From CAVYXK01 sp963708245 (GTDB lineage: Bacteria; Pseudomonadota; Alphaproteobacteria; Acetobacterales; Acetobacteraceae), in contig OY970201.1 of the NCBI GenBank assembly GCA_963708245.1, forward strand, positions 5,828,001 to 5,892,000: DNA of 64,000 nucleotides, read 5' to 3'. This document shows positions 1 through 11,106 of the stretch, in pieces. The translations under genes and the position numbers were made by a program. The notes beneath the pieces are model-generated. The model ran no database searches, was not told where the DNA came from, and saw only the letters and a program-made list of their open reading frames with translations. Within the stretch, counting starts at the first letter, position 1. Every line of letters starts with the position of its first letter.

Positions 1-1335
1 GTTGGTGCATAGCAGGTCGAGCCCGAGTTGGCGCAGGCTGTGCCCGAACGGGGCCTGCTCGGGATCGACCAGCGAGATGAACACTTCGTGCCCGAGGTAG
101 CTGGAGCGAGGTCCGCGCTGACGTGCCCGCGACGAGAGCTGCCGCGGCTCCCGGCGCAGGATGTAGTACGACCGGTGTTCCGGGTTCCGACTGAGATCGT
201 TGGCAGCGTAAAAGGGCAGGAACGGCTGCGGCGCTCCGCCATCCATCGCGTAACCCTCGACCGCGGTCACGCCGAAGACCTCGAAATCGAGCGGGCGCAT
301 CCGATCCGGCACCACATGGTGTTCGACCTCGCGCTCGGACAGGTTGACGCGGTCACTGCGCTTCGGGAACAGGTTGATGGCCGGCGTGCAGAATAGCGAA
401 AGCTGATCCGGCCCGAATCCCGTGGCGAGAACCGGCTCGCTGCGGTTCAGCAGGAGGATGATCTCAATTTCCTTGCCGGCGCAGCGGGCGACCGGGCGAT
501 CGAGTCCGCCTAGCTCGACGAACAGGAAGCGCTCCGGCATGGCATAGTATTCTTGCAGCAGCCGATAGCCGTCGAAGGTTTCCGGCGCACGCGGCAGCAG
601 TGCTTCCTCCGGCTCAGTGCCGAGTGCCCGCACCGTGCCGGCGGGTAGCCGCTCCTGCCAGGGCAGCGGGCGTTCCGTCGGGCGGACGAAGACGGCAGTG
701 ACGTTGGCGATCAGTTGTTCATAGAGCCGTACCCGAGCCCCATCTGGTCCGGAGAGAAACAACGGCAGCCGTTCGAGGTCAAGCTTGGCGAACGGCGCTT
801 CCCCGGTCGCTTTCACCCGCAACCGGATGGCTGCCTTCACGCCGCGCTGGTCGGGCAGGCCAAGCGCCGCGACCGCGGCCGAGGAGCTGATATATTCGGC
901 CTCCGTCAGTTCGATCGGCAGGAGCTGCACCGGGTGCGCGGTGCGAAACTCGCAATTCGTCTGGTCCTCGGTGCCGAGCAGGCTGCGCAGCTCGGTACCG
1001 GACGGCAGCACCACGCCTTGCGGCATGCTGCGCAGGGTCTGTTCTGCGCGGAACTGCACCACGGCCATCGACGGGGTCGGCGCGAGATAGTGCGGATAGA
1101 CCATTTGCAGCAGAGACTGCGTGAAGGTCGGGAACTCCGCTTCGAGCTTAAGCTGGATGCGGGCAGCGAGCAGCGCGAAGCCTTCCAGCAGCCGCTCCAC
1201 GTAGGGATCCACGACATCGAAGCTCGCCAGGTTGAGTCGCGCCGCGATCTTGGGGAATTCGCGGGCATATTCCTGGCCGACGTCGCGGACGAAAGCGAGC
1301 TCGGATTCATAGATGCGAAGCAGCCGCGGGTCCAT
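1..1335 (-). CDS. tssF: T6SS baseplate protein TssF (ImpG/VasA), 3' part beyond the window
   Basis: The frame is open without a stop from the ATG at 1335 to the left edge (445 codons), so the gene is cut by the window. The N-terminus reads MDPRLLRIYESELAFVRDVG and continues with DPYVERLLEGFALLAARIQ and a YPHYLAPTPSMAVVQF stretch, the family signature of TssF, a baseplate wedge subunit of type VI secretion. The ATG overlaps the tssE stop (TGATG), indicating translational coupling. Full-length family members are about 600 residues, so roughly a quarter is missing. tssG would be expected next, outside the window. Confidence 0.93.
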   Translation of the reverse strand, partial: MDPRLLRIYESELAFVRDVGQEYAREFPKIAARLNLASFDVVDPYVERLLEGFALLAARIQLKLEAEFPTFTQSLLQMVYPHYLAPTPSMAVVQFRAEQTLRSMPQGVVLPSGTELRSLLGTEDQTNCEFRTAHPVQLLPIELTEAEYISSSAAVAALGLPDQRGVKAAIRLRVKATGEAPFAKLDLERLPLFLSGPDGARVRLYEQLIANVTAVFVRPTERPLPWQERLPAGTVRALGTEPEEALLPRAPETFDGYRLLQEYYAMPERFLFVELGGLDRPVARCAGKEIEIILLLNRSEPVLATGFGPDQLSLFCTPAINLFPKRSDRVNLSEREVEHHVVPDRMRPLDFEVFGVTAVEGYAMDGGAPQPFLPFYAANDLSRNPEHRSYYILRREPRQLSSRARQRGPRSSYLGHEVFISLVDPEQAPFGHSLRQLGLDLLCTN

Positions 1336-1844
1336 CAGCCGCGCATCCCGGTATCTGTAACCACCGCGAGGCGGGTTTCCAGGTCGATCGCAGTTTCCAG
1401 GAAGAGTTGCTCGGGCACGGGATGAGCCCACAGCTCACCCTCGATCTCGAACACGACGGCGGGGTTCGGCCTTTCACCGTAGCCGTGGCGCAAGCGCACC
1501 TTCAGAGTCTCGGGACGGATGCGGGGCTCGAAGGCGCGGATCGCGTCGGCGATGCGGGTCTCCAGTGAATTGAGCTCACCGGCGGAACTGACCATCCCGG
1601 CAAGGCCCGGAACACCGTAGTTGATCGTGGTCTTGGCGGCGAGCGGTGCGGCGGACAGATCCTCCGTCGCCGCGAGGTTGGTGGTATTGAGCAGCCAAGC
1701 GATATCACGCAGCACGGCTTGGCGGAGCTGCTGCATCGTCAGCGTCTGCTGATCGAAGGTCTCGCGCCGCTGATCGGGCGCATTGTCGGTCAATCGATCC
1801 AAGAGTGAGGGCTGCAGCCGCTCCCGGCCGGTCGGCTCCGCCAT
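1335..1844 (-). CDS. tssE: T6SS baseplate protein TssE (gp25-like)
   Basis: This 169-residue protein has the gp25/lysozyme-like fold pattern of TssE: SLLDRLTD near the N-terminus, a central NYGVPGLAGM segment and a C-terminal RLRHGYGERPNPAVVFEIEG region. In type VI systems it is the baseplate component homologous to phage T4 gp25, linking the wedge to the first sheath ring. It lies one base after the tagJ stop and overlaps tssF, within the minus-strand tss operon. The length is normal for the family. Confidence 0.93.
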   Translation of the reverse strand: MAEPTGRERLQPSLLDRLTDNAPDQRRETFDQQTLTMQQLRQAVLRDIAWLLNTTNLAATEDLSAAPLAAKTTINYGVPGLAGMVSSAGELNSLETRIADAIRAFEPRIRPETLKVRLRHGYGERPNPAVVFEIEGELWAHPVPEQLFLETAIDLETRLAVVTDTGMRG

Positions 1845-1845
1845 G

Positions 1846-2652
1846 TCAGGCCACGGCAGCCGGCTGCTCGGCCATCGCGATCCGCCGGACGTCCATCAAT
1901 GGGTGTTCACCGGCATCGGTGGCGAGCATGCGTTGGCCGAGGCCGAGGAACCAGTCTGATCCCCGGTCCTGCCATTCGGTGCGACGTGCCAGCAGGATCG
2001 CCGGATCCGTGGCGGCTTGCGAGCCGGGGTAGCGGGTCGGTACGAAGCCGAACGATTCGCCTCCGTTCTCCCAGACGAAGCGCGCCGGCATCCAGACCTG
2101 GTCGCGCAGGTCCTCGGGCGCCTCGATATCGAGCGTGCGGATGCGGTGAAACGGCACCCAGTAGTATTTGCCATCGACCATGGCTTCCAGCATCGGCCCG
2201 AGGCGCGGGTCGGCGTCGGCAATCCATTCGAAGGCTTCGCCGTCGATCGTGCCGCCGGCGGTCGGCGCCTGCTCGAATGCCGCCTCGCGCAGGCCGGCGG
2301 CTTCGTCGGCGCGACCGGAGGCGAGCACACGGTTGGCCTCGATCAGCAGCGACATCCAGGGTTCCGGCTGACCGAATACCGTCGGCGTGCGCTCGCCGGC
2401 GAACACCTTGGCGCGGAGTATCTCGCAGCGGATCGCAGCGCGATAGGTCTGCGCCATCGGCAAAGCGAGCGGATCGAGTTCCGCCGCAGCGGTGAGCTGC
2501 GTCACCGCCCGGTCCCACTCGCCGAACAAGCAGAAGAGTTGAAACAGGAAGGTGCGCAGGCGTGCATCACGCGGCGCGCTCCGCACCTCCTGCTTCAACT
2601 GCTCCAATGCGCCGCTTGGATCACCCGAGCGCAGCAGCTCGCGCGCGTCCAT
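1846..2652 (-). CDS. tagJ: T6SS accessory protein TagJ (ImpE family)
   Basis: The 268-residue protein starts with TPR-like helices (MDARELLRSGDPSGALEQL) and ends with the ImpE-type domain (PFHRIRTLDIEAPEDLRDQ, then WMPARFVWENG). ImpE/TagJ proteins bind the TssB N-terminus and modulate sheath disassembly by ClpV in systems that carry them. The position between hcp and tssE is the usual one. The stop lies one base before the tssE ATG. Family membership is seen in sequence; the role in sheath recycling is family knowledge. Confidence 0.88.
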   Translation of the reverse strand: MDARELLRSGDPSGALEQLKQEVRSAPRDARLRTFLFQLFCLFGEWDRAVTQLTAAAELDPLALPMAQTYRAAIRCEILRAKVFAGERTPTVFGQPEPWMSLLIEANRVLASGRADEAAGLREAAFEQAPTAGGTIDGEAFEWIADADPRLGPMLEAMVDGKYYWVPFHRIRTLDIEAPEDLRDQVWMPARFVWENGGESFGFVPTRYPGSQAATDPAILLARRTEWQDRGSDWFLGLGQRMLATDAGEHPLMDVRRIAMAEQPAAVA

Positions 2653-2674
2653 GCGACGGTTTCCCCGTCCTCGG

Positions 2675-3277
2675 TCAGGAGGCCGTGATGCCGCTGAAGG
2701 AGTTGTTATTGTAGACTCGGTTCCACGATCCCATGGTCTTATTGGCGCTCATCGGCTTGCCGGTCTCATCCTGCTGAACGTATTGGACCTGCAGGGCCCC
2801 ATACTCAAACTGCACTTCTTCCTTGCAAGCTTCGTCGCCGTCCGAGCCGCTCCAAGATATGGTCTTGACGGCGACGAGGGCGAAATCGAACCTCAGGAAA
2901 GTCGTGCCGCTGGTGACGGAGCCTTCGCTCGCGGTCAAACTCGTGCCGCCGCCGCCGGCGCGACGCAAATAGAGGCTCACCTGCTTGAAATGCTGACCCG
3001 CGCAGCACATGGTGAACAACGTCGGCGAGGCGCGATCGGTTTTCCGTGTGACCTGGAACGGATTAAAGGTCACCTTGCCGGCGCCGGCGCCCGAGCTCTG
3101 GCTTCCGATATTCAGCACCTGCTCGATATCGAAGCTGAAATCGTCGATTTCGAAGATGTTCCCCGCCTGGATGTCGGTGCCGAGCGGCGAGTCATTCGAG
3201 ATTTTTGCCTGCGACTCGCCCTTGAGCCAGTTCCCGCTTGCGTCCTGGAACTGCATGTAGGTGTCAAACGCCATCAT
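2675..3277 (-). CDS. hcp: T6SS tube protein Hcp
   Basis: Hcp forms the hexameric rings of the expelled inner tube. The 200-residue sequence begins MMAFDTYMQFQDASGNWLKG and has the beta-rich Hcp pattern (NIFEIDDFSFDIEQVLNIG, KVTFNPFQVTRKTDRASP, and VQFEYGALQVQY near the C-terminus). A strong GGAGACA sits just before ATGATG, so either Met could be used. It is slightly longer than the roughly 160-residue minimal Hcp because of loop insertions (GAGAG and RRAGGGG). It lies between tssC and tagJ in the operon. Confidence 0.93.
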   Translation of the reverse strand: MMAFDTYMQFQDASGNWLKGESQAKISNDSPLGTDIQAGNIFEIDDFSFDIEQVLNIGSQSSGAGAGKVTFNPFQVTRKTDRASPTLFTMCCAGQHFKQVSLYLRRAGGGGTSLTASEGSVTSGTTFLRFDFALVAVKTISWSGSDGDEACKEEVQFEYGALQVQYVQQDETGKPMSANKTMGSWNRVYNNNSFSGITAS

Positions 3278-3328
3278 TGTCTCCTGTGGTTAGCTGTGTT
3301 GGGGATTGCCCATCGGATACTTCGCTTG

Positions 3329-4813
3329 TCACGCGGTGGGCACGCGGGACACAAGGCGCAGCGACACGGTTAGTCCTTCGAGCTGATAGTGCGGCTTGAG
3401 GAAGAACTTGGCGCTGTAGTAGCCAGGGTTTTCCTCGTTCGCTTCAAGGACCACAGCCGCGTCCGAGAGCGGGTGCGTGGCCTTGTACTCTTCAGGAGCG
3501 TCGCTCGGACCAACGTACTGGATGATCCAGCCGGTCAGCCAAGCCTGGAGCTGATCCTTGCTCATGGTCGAGCCGATCTTGTCCCGAACCATGCATTTCA
3601 GGTAGTGCGCGAAGCGGCAGCTCGCGAACAGATATGGCAGTCGTGCCGACAGGTTGGCATTCGAGGTTGCTGCCGGGTCGTCGTATTCCTGCGGTTTCTG
3701 CAACGATTGCGCACCGATGAACGCGGCGAAGTCCGAGTTCTTCTTGTGGATCAGCGGCATGAAACCATTCTTGGCGAGCTCTGCCTCGCGCCGATCGCTG
3801 ATGGCGATCTCGGTCGGGCATTTCATATCGACGCCGCCGTCATCGGTCGGGAAGGTATAGGCTGGTAACCCTTCGACCGAGCCGCCACTCTCGATTCCGC
3901 GGATGCGCGTGGTCCAGCCGTACAGCTTGAATGAGCGAGTGATGTTGGTGGCCATCGCGTACGCCGCGTTGGCCCAGCAGAACTTGCTGCTGTCGGCTCC
4001 CTCGACGTCTTCCTCGAAGTGGAACTCATCGACCGGTTCGGTCTTCTCGCCATAGGGCAATCGCGCCAGGAACCGCGGCATGCAAAGGCCGAGGTAGCGT
4101 GAATCCTCGCTCTCCCGCAGCGACTTCCAGGCGGCGTATTCCGGGGTCTGGAAGATCTTGGTCAGGTCGCGTGGGTTGGCGAGCTCGCCCCAACTCTCCA
4201 TCTGCATCACGGTGGGCGCGGCCGCGGTGATGAACGGCGCGTGCGCCGCCGCGGCAACCTGGGCGATGTCGCCCAGCAGTTGCACGTCCTGCGGCCCGTG
4301 GTCGAACTCATAGTCGCCGATCAGCACGCCGTAGGGAGCACCGCCGAACTGGCCGTACTCTTCTTCGTACAGTTTCTTGAAGATCGGGCTCTGGTCCCAC
4401 GCGGTGCCGCGGAACTTCTTGAGCGTGCGGCCAAGCTCTTTCTTCGAGATGTTGAAGACGCGGATCTTCAGCATCTCGTCGGTTTCGGTGTTGTTGACGT
4501 GGTAGTGCAGCCCGCGCCAGCCGGACTCCAATTGCTGGAAGTCTTCGTGGTGCATGATGACGTTGATCTGTTCCGACAGCTTGCGATCGAGTGCTGCGAT
4601 CATCGCCTCGATGCTGCGTAGCGAATCGCCGGAAATCAGTGCGGTGTTGGCCAGCGCCTGCTGCGCCAGTGTCTGCACTGCCTGCTCGACCGCCTCGCGC
4701 GCGCGGTCGGTCTTCGGCTTGAATTCCCGGCTCAGCAGCGATGCGAACTCGCTGGTTTCCTGGGTCACGACGCCGGCGGCGCCGGCCTGCGGTGCGGCTT
4801 CGGTCCCGGACAT
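3329..4813 (-). CDS. tssC: T6SS contractile sheath large subunit TssC (VipB/ImpC)
   Basis: The 494-residue protein is a full-length TssC. Diagnostic stretches are ESGWRGLHYHVNNTETD, FGGAPYGVLIGDYEFDHG, RFLARLPYGEKTEPV and ARLPYLFASCRFAHYLKCM. TssC polymerises with TssB into the contractile sheath around the Hcp tube. The start follows a GGAGG at good spacing, three bases after the tssB stop, so TssB and TssC are probably made in matched amounts. Confidence 0.96.
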   Translation of the reverse strand: MSGTEAAPQAGAAGVVTQETSEFASLLSREFKPKTDRAREAVEQAVQTLAQQALANTALISGDSLRSIEAMIAALDRKLSEQINVIMHHEDFQQLESGWRGLHYHVNNTETDEMLKIRVFNISKKELGRTLKKFRGTAWDQSPIFKKLYEEEYGQFGGAPYGVLIGDYEFDHGPQDVQLLGDIAQVAAAAHAPFITAAAPTVMQMESWGELANPRDLTKIFQTPEYAAWKSLRESEDSRYLGLCMPRFLARLPYGEKTEPVDEFHFEEDVEGADSSKFCWANAAYAMATNITRSFKLYGWTTRIRGIESGGSVEGLPAYTFPTDDGGVDMKCPTEIAISDRREAELAKNGFMPLIHKKNSDFAAFIGAQSLQKPQEYDDPAATSNANLSARLPYLFASCRFAHYLKCMVRDKIGSTMSKDQLQAWLTGWIIQYVGPSDAPEEYKATHPLSDAAVVLEANEENPGYYSAKFFLKPHYQLEGLTVSLRLVSRVPTA

Positions 4814-4816
4814 TGA

Positions 4817-5344
4817 TTATTCCTCCGTGCTCTGGGCCGTTGGGGCAGGGCTCGGGGCCGGTGCCGCGGCAAGACTTTGCAGCAGCGCCGGGTCGTTCAG
4901 CACTTTGGTGATCAGGTCCTCAGCACCGCTCTTGCCGTCCATGTAAGTCAGCAGGTTCGAAAGCTGGGTGCGGGCCTCCAGCAGCTTGTTGAGCGCCTCG
5001 ACCTTGCGCGCTACTGCCGCGGGCGAGAAATCGTCCATGCTCTCGAAGGTGATATCGACCGCGATATTACCTTCCCCGGTCAGCGTATTGGGCACCATGA
5101 ACGCGACCCGCGGCTTCATGGCTTTCATCCGGTCGTCAAAATTATCAACATCGATCTCGAGGAACTTGCGATCGGCCACCGGCGCCAGCGGATCGGCCGG
5201 CTTGCCCGACAGGTCAGCCATCACGCCGACCACGAACGGGAGCTGCACCTTTTTCTGCGCCCCGTAGGTTTCCACGTCATACTCGATCTGCACGCGCGGC
5301 GCCCGATTGCGGGCGATGAATTTCTGACTGCTTGCTTTTGCCAC
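4817..5344 (-). CDS. tssB: T6SS contractile sheath small subunit TssB (VipA/ImpB)
   Basis: This 175-residue protein starts at GTG with GAGG six bases upstream. It carries the TssB pattern RNRAPRVQIEYDVETYG, LPFVVGVMADLSGKPADPL and FLEIDVDNFDDRMKAMKPR. It pairs with TssC to build the contractile sheath. The C-terminal tail is Ala/Pro-rich (AAAPAPSPAPTAQ). The gene is directly upstream of tssC. Confidence 0.95.
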   Translation of the reverse strand: MAKASSQKFIARNRAPRVQIEYDVETYGAQKKVQLPFVVGVMADLSGKPADPLAPVADRKFLEIDVDNFDDRMKAMKPRVAFMVPNTLTGEGNIAVDITFESMDDFSPAAVARKVEALNKLLEARTQLSNLLTYMDGKSGAEDLITKVLNDPALLQSLAAAPAPSPAPTAQSTEE

Positions 5345-5443
5345 GGTAGCCTCGCTGCCCTAGTGGTTGACACGAAGTTTAGTCCGCACCGACATCGTCG
5401 GGATGTGAGTTAAGTCACACCTTGCCAGGGATTCGTCGGTGCC

Positions 5444-6499
5444 TCATCCGTCGAGTTTTCCTATAACGTTCTGCGCTTGGCCCAGCCCGTCGGGCGCCAG
5501 GTCGCGCAGGATATCAAGGAAGTTCATCTCAGCGAGCCGCCGGGCGCGCTCGATCAGCAGCGGTAGCGGGCTCGACGGCTCGTTCTTGCGATAATATTCG
5601 CAAACCAGTTCGAGCAGTCGCACCGCGTCGGCGCGGCTGGTGACCTCGGCCAGGGCCGCGGCAGTGATACCTGCGGACCGCGTCGCAGGTCCCGGCGTCG
5701 TACCGGTGGGACCTGCCTCGGCTTCGGCCGCAACTGGCGCGGTCGCCTCATTGTCCGCCGGCGCGATAGCGTAGCGCTCGATCATGCGCGCCAGTTCGCC
5801 CGTCAGCTTGATCAGTTCGCTGTAGTCCGGCCCGGTGCCGTAGCCGCTTCGGGTGTCGAACACGGCCGAGATCGCGGCAGCCTCTTTCCCGATCGTCTCA
5901 GCCGCTGCCCGCAGCGGCCACAGGCGCGTCGCGTCGCTATCCTGGAACGCCGAGCGGACCACTGTTTCGGTTGGCTTGTTGCGTGCATCGCTCGGGATTG
6001 TGCCGGTGGCGACGCCGACGTCGCGCCAAGAATAGTTGCCAAGTCGAGGCGAGCTCGCCAGCGGCATGTCGCGGATAAATTTAAGCACCAGGCCGGGGTG
6101 GCTCAGCCGCAGCAGGGCATTCGCCCGCAACGTGGGGTCATTGTCGTCTTCGGGGTCGAGCTGTGGGTGGACCTCGTCCCACCACGTCTCCAGAAGCTGG
6201 CGGATGAGCGCCAGCGCCTCGGCGTATTCGGCGAGTCCGGAGAGATGCAGCTTGGCCACCGCCAGATGGCCCAATACGCGCAGATCTCGAGTCCGCTCGA
6301 GTAGGGCGACAGCCTGTGCCTCGACCTCCTTCCAGTCGGGCTCCTCGGCGGCGATGATGGTATCGCCGTATTGCTGTTCGACCTTGCCCTGGGCCGCCCG
6401 GTCCAGTGCGGCGAAATCCGGGTCGAATTCCAGGTTGGGACCGGTTGAGGAGTCATCCGACACGGCGGCGAGCCAAGCGCCGGAGTCCAGCGGGGGCAT
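5444..6499 (-). CDS. tssA: T6SS protein TssA (ImpA N-terminal domain)
   Basis: The 351-residue protein has an ImpA-type N-terminal domain (IIAAEEPDWKEVEAQAV, LRVLGHLAVAKLHLSGL, TWWDEVHPQLDPEDDNDPT). This domain is found in TssA proteins, which coordinate baseplate docking and tube/sheath polymerisation. A Pro/Ala/Thr-rich linker around residues 245-270 separates it from a helical C-terminal region (LLELVCEYYRKNEPSSPLP) typical of the short TssA class. It is the first gene of the minus-strand tss operon, about 100 bases before tssB. Confidence 0.9.
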   Translation of the reverse strand: MPPLDSGAWLAAVSDDSSTGPNLEFDPDFAALDRAAQGKVEQQYGDTIIAAEEPDWKEVEAQAVALLERTRDLRVLGHLAVAKLHLSGLAEYAEALALIRQLLETWWDEVHPQLDPEDDNDPTLRANALLRLSHPGLVLKFIRDMPLASSPRLGNYSWRDVGVATGTIPSDARNKPTETVVRSAFQDSDATRLWPLRAAAETIGKEAAAISAVFDTRSGYGTGPDYSELIKLTGELARMIERYAIAPADNEATAPVAAEAEAGPTGTTPGPATRSAGITAAALAEVTSRADAVRLLELVCEYYRKNEPSSPLPLLIERARRLAEMNFLDILRDLAPDGLGQAQNVIGKLDG

Positions 6500-6823
6500 C
6501 TTCAGGCGCGTCCGACGACGTAGTTCGACAGCGGTCCCCCGCTCGCGGCCACTGCCAGAGCGCGGCCGTCGTTACCTCTGGCCGTTGTCGTGAGGGTCGC
6601 CACCTGGGTCCGACTGCCTCCTCCTGATTGCTTTTAAGTGTCGCGCAAGCGGGGGCCCATGTCCAGGACAATGCCTCGCTATAATGCTGTGGGGCCATTT
6701 TAGCATAGCAGGGATCAGGGGCCGGTCCTCGAAATTGTTCCAGCGGCCCTAGTCCGTTATGGCGCTGCCTGGCCCAATCTCTTATAAGCTGTGGAATACT
6801 GTCACTATCCAAGGGTGACTGCC
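6500..6823. other. Divergent intergenic region between tssA and the ompA-like gene
   Basis: No gene is visible in these 324 bases. They separate the leftward T6SS operon from the rightward OmpA-like gene and must hold both promoters. A perfect TATAAT hexamer lies at 6680-6685 on the plus strand, but no convincing -35 sits 17 bases upstream, so it is noted only as a possible -10. AAGGG at 6811-6815 is the likely ribosome site of the plus-strand gene. Confidence 0.5.
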
Positions 6824-7480
6824 GTGCGCATAGTTATCGTTGCCATGCTTGCCGGCCCGCTGGTTGCTGCAACTGCAGTGCCGGCGCTCGCCCAAAGCAA
6901 CCCGTCCACAAGCCAGATCATCCAGTCCCTGACGCCAAGCGGCAATCTGCCGCAAGGCGGCACGCGCGGGATCCGGCTGGCCAATCCCGGTGCTCCGGCG
7001 ACGCCGGCTGCTCCACCGCCCGCCAGCCACTCGGCTGCGGCGGCTGCTCCACCGCCCGCCAGTCACTCGGCTGCGGCGGCTACACCGCGGGCACCGCGGG
7101 CGTCCCAACCGAGCCAGTCTGAGGCGACTGCACCCTCGGTCAGCCTCAACGTTGATTTCCCGACCAATTCCGCAACTCTGACGCCGGAGGCCGAGAAGAC
7201 CCTGGACGAGCTCGGCCACGCGCTTACCAGCAAAGACCTGGCGAGCTATCGCTTCCGCATCGAGGGACACACCGACACGGTCGGGTCCGCCGCGTATAAC
7301 CAAGCGCTATCGCAGCGACGAGCGGACGCGGTCGCTGCCTACCTCGAGCAAACCTTCAAGATTCCGCCGTCGCGGCTACAGGCGGTCGGCATGGGCGAGC
7401 AAGGATTGCTGGTGGTCACGCCTCCGCAGACTGCGGAGCTGCGCAACCGGCGGGTCGCGGTGATCAATCTAGGCGCCTAG
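6824..7480 (+). CDS. Exported OmpA-family peptidoglycan-binding protein, T6SS-linked
   Basis: The product begins MRIVIVAMLAGPLVAATAVP, a cleavable signal peptide ending ALAQ. An Ala/Pro/Ser-rich linker built from a tandem repeat follows, then a C-terminal OmpA domain (NVDFPTNSATLTPEAEKTLD, FRIEGHTDTVGSAAYNQALS, QRRADAVAAYL). OmpA domains bind peptidoglycan non-covalently. Many T6SS clusters encode such a protein as an anchor, either alone or fused to TssL. I chose the GTG at 6824 because AAGGG lies eight bases before it; GTGs at 6815 and 6791 are alternatives. Confidence 0.85.
   Translation: MRIVIVAMLAGPLVAATAVPALAQSNPSTSQIIQSLTPSGNLPQGGTRGIRLANPGAPATPAAPPPASHSAAAAAPPPASHSAAAATPRAPRASQPSQSEATAPSVSLNVDFPTNSATLTPEAEKTLDELGHALTSKDLASYRFRIEGHTDTVGSAAYNQALSQRRADAVAAYLEQTFKIPPSRLQAVGMGEQGLLVVTPPQTAELRNRRVAVINLGA
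7007..7078 (+). repeat. 36-bp in-frame tandem repeat (two copies) in the OmpA-like linker
   Basis: Two 36-base units (7007-7042 and 7043-7078) are identical except for one silent C/T change, and a partial third unit follows. They encode the linker motif AAPPPASHSAAA twice. Unit number could vary by slippage, changing the tether length between the signal peptide and the peptidoglycan-binding domain. Confidence 0.9.
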
Positions 7481-7504
7481 TCGCGACACCGACGCGGCGT
7501 CTCC

Positions 7505-8566
7505 GTGAGCGGTACTGACGGCGACGAAACGATCAAGGTGATCCCGCCCGGCGTGCGCGCGCGCCGGGCTCGATCCGGGCACGTTCTGTTCAGGCTGGGC
7601 TGGGCCGCCAGTGGGGCGGCTCTCCTGGCCGTAGTTGCGGCGCTCTGGGTATTGTGGCCGCGGCCTTCCCCGATGCAGCCACATCCGGGTGCTGTTCCCC
7701 GGGGGCCAGCCACGACTACCCTGGCGCCCGCCCCCGCGGCGCCGGTCGCCGCACCGGCGGCTCCTGCGGCGCCCGCCTTCGCCTTCCAATCAGCAAACGA
7801 AACCGAGATCCGCGAGCATGTGGCCGATGCGCTCACCGTGTTCCGCTTTGCCGCGAACCCAAACATTATCGTGCTGGATTTTCCGACGCTGCTCCAGCAG
7901 GGCCTGATGCTCGACCGGGTTGCGGCCTTGCAGGAGAAGGCAGGCCTGCCGCGCGATCGCGTGCTGACTGATGCCGAACTCGATGCCGCGATCCGAGAAC
8001 GCGGCGACACGATCGCGACCTTTTATTATGGACACGACTATTCGGCCCCGACTCTGGCCCGGTTCTTTGAGCTTGCCGATCGTGAGCACATCGCACTGAA
8101 CGAGCAGGAGGAGAAGCTGCGGGCGCTGGTGCGCCAACTCGGCTGGTTTACTCCCGGCGCGCTAGGCGGACTAATCTCCATTCCCCGTGTGGGCGCGGAT
8201 CCGAATGTTACTATGACAGCTCGGGCATCCATTCTGCGCCACGAGCTCTCCCACGGGGAGTTCTTCAGCGATCCCGCCTATGCGGCCTACGTCCGCGAAT
8301 TCTGGCGGACCGATCTGACCGAAGCGGAGCGTGCCGGTGTGCGCCGCTTCTTGGGATCAGAGGACTATGACACGACCGACGAGGAGCTGATGCTGAACGA
8401 GATGCAGGCCTATTTGATGTTCACGTTGGATCCGCAGTTCTTTCAGGCATCCGACGTCGGCATGACCGATCAGCGGCGGGAACAACTTCAGGCGGAGTTC
8501 CTGCGTGGCTTGGACGTGGCTTGGCTCAGGGACAACATGATTCATAAGCTCGCCGCAGCGCCCTGA
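7505..8566 (+). CDS. Membrane-anchored protein with an HExxH zinc-protease-like motif, beside the T6SS genes
   Basis: The 353-residue protein has a cytoplasmic N-terminus, one membrane segment (GWAASGAALLAVVAALWVLW, about residues 35-56), a Pro/Ala-rich linker and a periplasmic domain of about 250 residues. HELSH at residues 246-250 (RHELSHGEFFSDP) is an HExxH zincin signature. The later EELMLNEMQAY offers acidic residues that could complete a metal site. I do not recognise a named family. It starts 24 bases after the ompA-like gene, so it is probably co-transcribed with it. A peptidase, or a decayed one kept for structure, are both possible. Confidence 0.7.
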   Translation: MSGTDGDETIKVIPPGVRARRARSGHVLFRLGWAASGAALLAVVAALWVLWPRPSPMQPHPGAVPRGPATTTLAPAPAAPVAAPAAPAAPAFAFQSANETEIREHVADALTVFRFAANPNIIVLDFPTLLQQGLMLDRVAALQEKAGLPRDRVLTDAELDAAIRERGDTIATFYYGHDYSAPTLARFFELADREHIALNEQEEKLRALVRQLGWFTPGALGGLISIPRVGADPNVTMTARASILRHELSHGEFFSDPAYAAYVREFWRTDLTEAERAGVRRFLGSEDYDTTDEELMLNEMQAYLMFTLDPQFFQASDVGMTDQRREQLQAEFLRGLDVAWLRDNMIHKLAAAP

Positions 8567-8633
8567 ACTCTGGGACCAAATTTCTGTAGCATCGGTGCAG
8601 AGATTATAGTGCGTGCCTGAGTAAAGTCGTGGG

Positions 8634-8662
8634 ATGGCCGGCCGGACCGGTGGACCGGCCAT
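8634..8662. terminator. Hairpin between convergent genes, possible bidirectional terminator
   Basis: A perfect 8-bp inverted repeat (ATGGCCGG at 8634-8641, CCGGCCAT at 8655-8662) encloses a 13-base GC-rich loop. It sits in the 104-base gap between the convergent HExxH gene and the kinase gene. There is no clear T-run, so the terminator role is inferred from location and structure only. Confidence 0.45.
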
Positions 8663-8670
8663 GGCGAGGA

Positions 8671-10944
<2,274 letters not shown>

Positions 10945-11106
10945 AGAAGATCATAGATCGGCGGAGGGGGAAGAGGAACCGCCGGGCAGAGAAACTGTCG
11001 AAAAATGAGCGCGTACAATTCTACTACGTTACGGCGCAACGCCGGCCACGACGGCGGGTCCCGGAGGGTCGCCCGTGAGAATCAAGCCCTGGGCGGCTGG
11101 CTGGTT

